Part shown: in pieces, positions 5,654 to 6,100 of the stretch
Position numbering within the stretch: the stretch's first letter is position 1
How the letters are laid out: each line of letters starts with the position of its first letter
Assembly: GCA_903643055.1 (NCBI GenBank)
Contig: CAHJWV010000044.1
Span: 1-6,100 of the forward strand
Source of the DNA: Burkholderiales bacterium
GTDB taxonomy: Bacteria; Pseudomonadota; Gammaproteobacteria; Burkholderiales; Burkholderiaceae
DNA: 6,100 nucleotides
Direction of reading: 5' to 3'
Translations under genes and position numbers: made by a program
Notes under the pieces: model-generated
Databases searched by the model: none
The model's input: only the letters and a program-made list of their open reading frames with translations
What the model was told of the DNA's origin: nothing

Positions 5654-6100
5654 ATGCACATTCCGAAGATCATTGGCCTGGATGCCGACGACACGCTCTG
5701 GCACAACGAAACCCTGTTCCGCCTGACCCACGACCGCTTCAACTCACTGCTGGCGCGCTGGGGCGATGCGGCCACGGTTGAAGGTGCGCTCGCTGCGGTG
5801 GAGCACCGCAACCTTGGCGTCTATGGCTATGGCGCCAAAGGCTTCACGCTGTCGATGATGGAAACCGCGCTGCAGCTCGGCGGCGATCAGCTGCCCGCAA
5901 GCGTTCTGGCGGAGATCCTGCAAGCTGGGCGGGAGTTGATGCGCCACCCGATCGAGCCGCTGCCCGGTGTCGCCGAGGCATTGCAGCGGCTGGCCGAGAT
6001 CGCGCCGCTGTTGCTGATCACCAAAGGCGATCTATTTCATCAGGAGAGCAAGCTGGCCGCCTCCGGCCTGGGCCGCTTTTTCTCGGGTGTCGAAGTGGTC
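5654..6100 (+). CDS. HAD-family hydrolase (COG1011-like), 3' end outside the window
   Basis: The first 149 residues are present and the frame is open to the right edge. The protein starts with the HAD motif I, GLDADDTLWHNE, where D10 would be the nucleophile and D12 the general acid/base in a phosphatase-type mechanism. A helical cap region follows (about residues 20-95), then a conserved PLPGVAEAL segment and motif II at LLLITKGD with T123. Motif III (Lys) and motif IV (acidic pair) would lie beyond the edge. Such proteins are usually cytoplasmic, Mg-dependent phosphatases of small molecules; the substrate cannot be read from the sequence. ATG 5654 is chosen because it places motif I close to the N-terminus as usual. 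GTG 5630 is an in-frame alternative adding eight residues. Neither has a clear Shine-Dalgarno sequence. The gene is divergent from the unknown gene at 4755-5447. Confidence 0.9.
   Translation, partial: MHIPKIIGLDADDTLWHNETLFRLTHDRFNSLLARWGDAATVEGALAAVEHRNLGVYGYGAKGFTLSMMETALQLGGDQLPASVLAEILQAGRELMRHPIEPLPGVAEALQRLAEIAPLLLITKGDLFHQESKLAASGLGRFFSGVEVV

Overview
The window looks like a chromosomal segment from a GC-rich Gram-negative bacterium. My best guess is a betaproteobacterium of the order Burkholderiales. This rests on protein style (a membrane-anchored DUF885 protein, a COG1011-type HAD hydrolase and an orphan beta-rich protein) and on GC content near 65% in sampled lines of the right two thirds. 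No rRNA, tRNA, CRISPR array or intact mobile element was seen.

Layout. Positions 1-377 are GC-rich but hold no gene I can recognise. Positions 378-1901 (minus strand) encode a secreted glycoside hydrolase of family 76 (alpha-1,6-mannanase type) with a C-terminal ricin-type beta-trefoil lectin. This gene and its upstream region to about 2360 are clearly lower in GC (about 43-50% in sampled lines) than both flanks, so they look acquired. Right of that block, 2370-2561 (plus strand) is the C-terminal stub of an AraC-family regulator without its N-terminus. Positions 2795-4630 (plus) encode a DUF885 protein with an N-terminal membrane segment and a zinc-peptidase-like HExxPGHH motif. A convergent gene at 4755-5447 (minus) encodes a 230-residue protein of unknown function. 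The two convergent genes are separated by a perfect 9-bp hairpin. From 5654 to the right edge runs the 5' part of a HAD-family hydrolase gene.

How the genes relate. They do not form an obvious single pathway. The mannanase would be exported to bind and cut alpha-mannan, for example from yeast cell walls, and may have its own operator-like promoter. The DUF885 protein, the orphan protein and the HAD hydrolase look like ordinary single-gene units. I see no convincing new multi-gene system. The points most worth checking are the compositional block around the mannanase, a 13-bp in-frame direct repeat that brackets its lectin module, the regulator stub at the block edge, and the orphan beta-rich protein.
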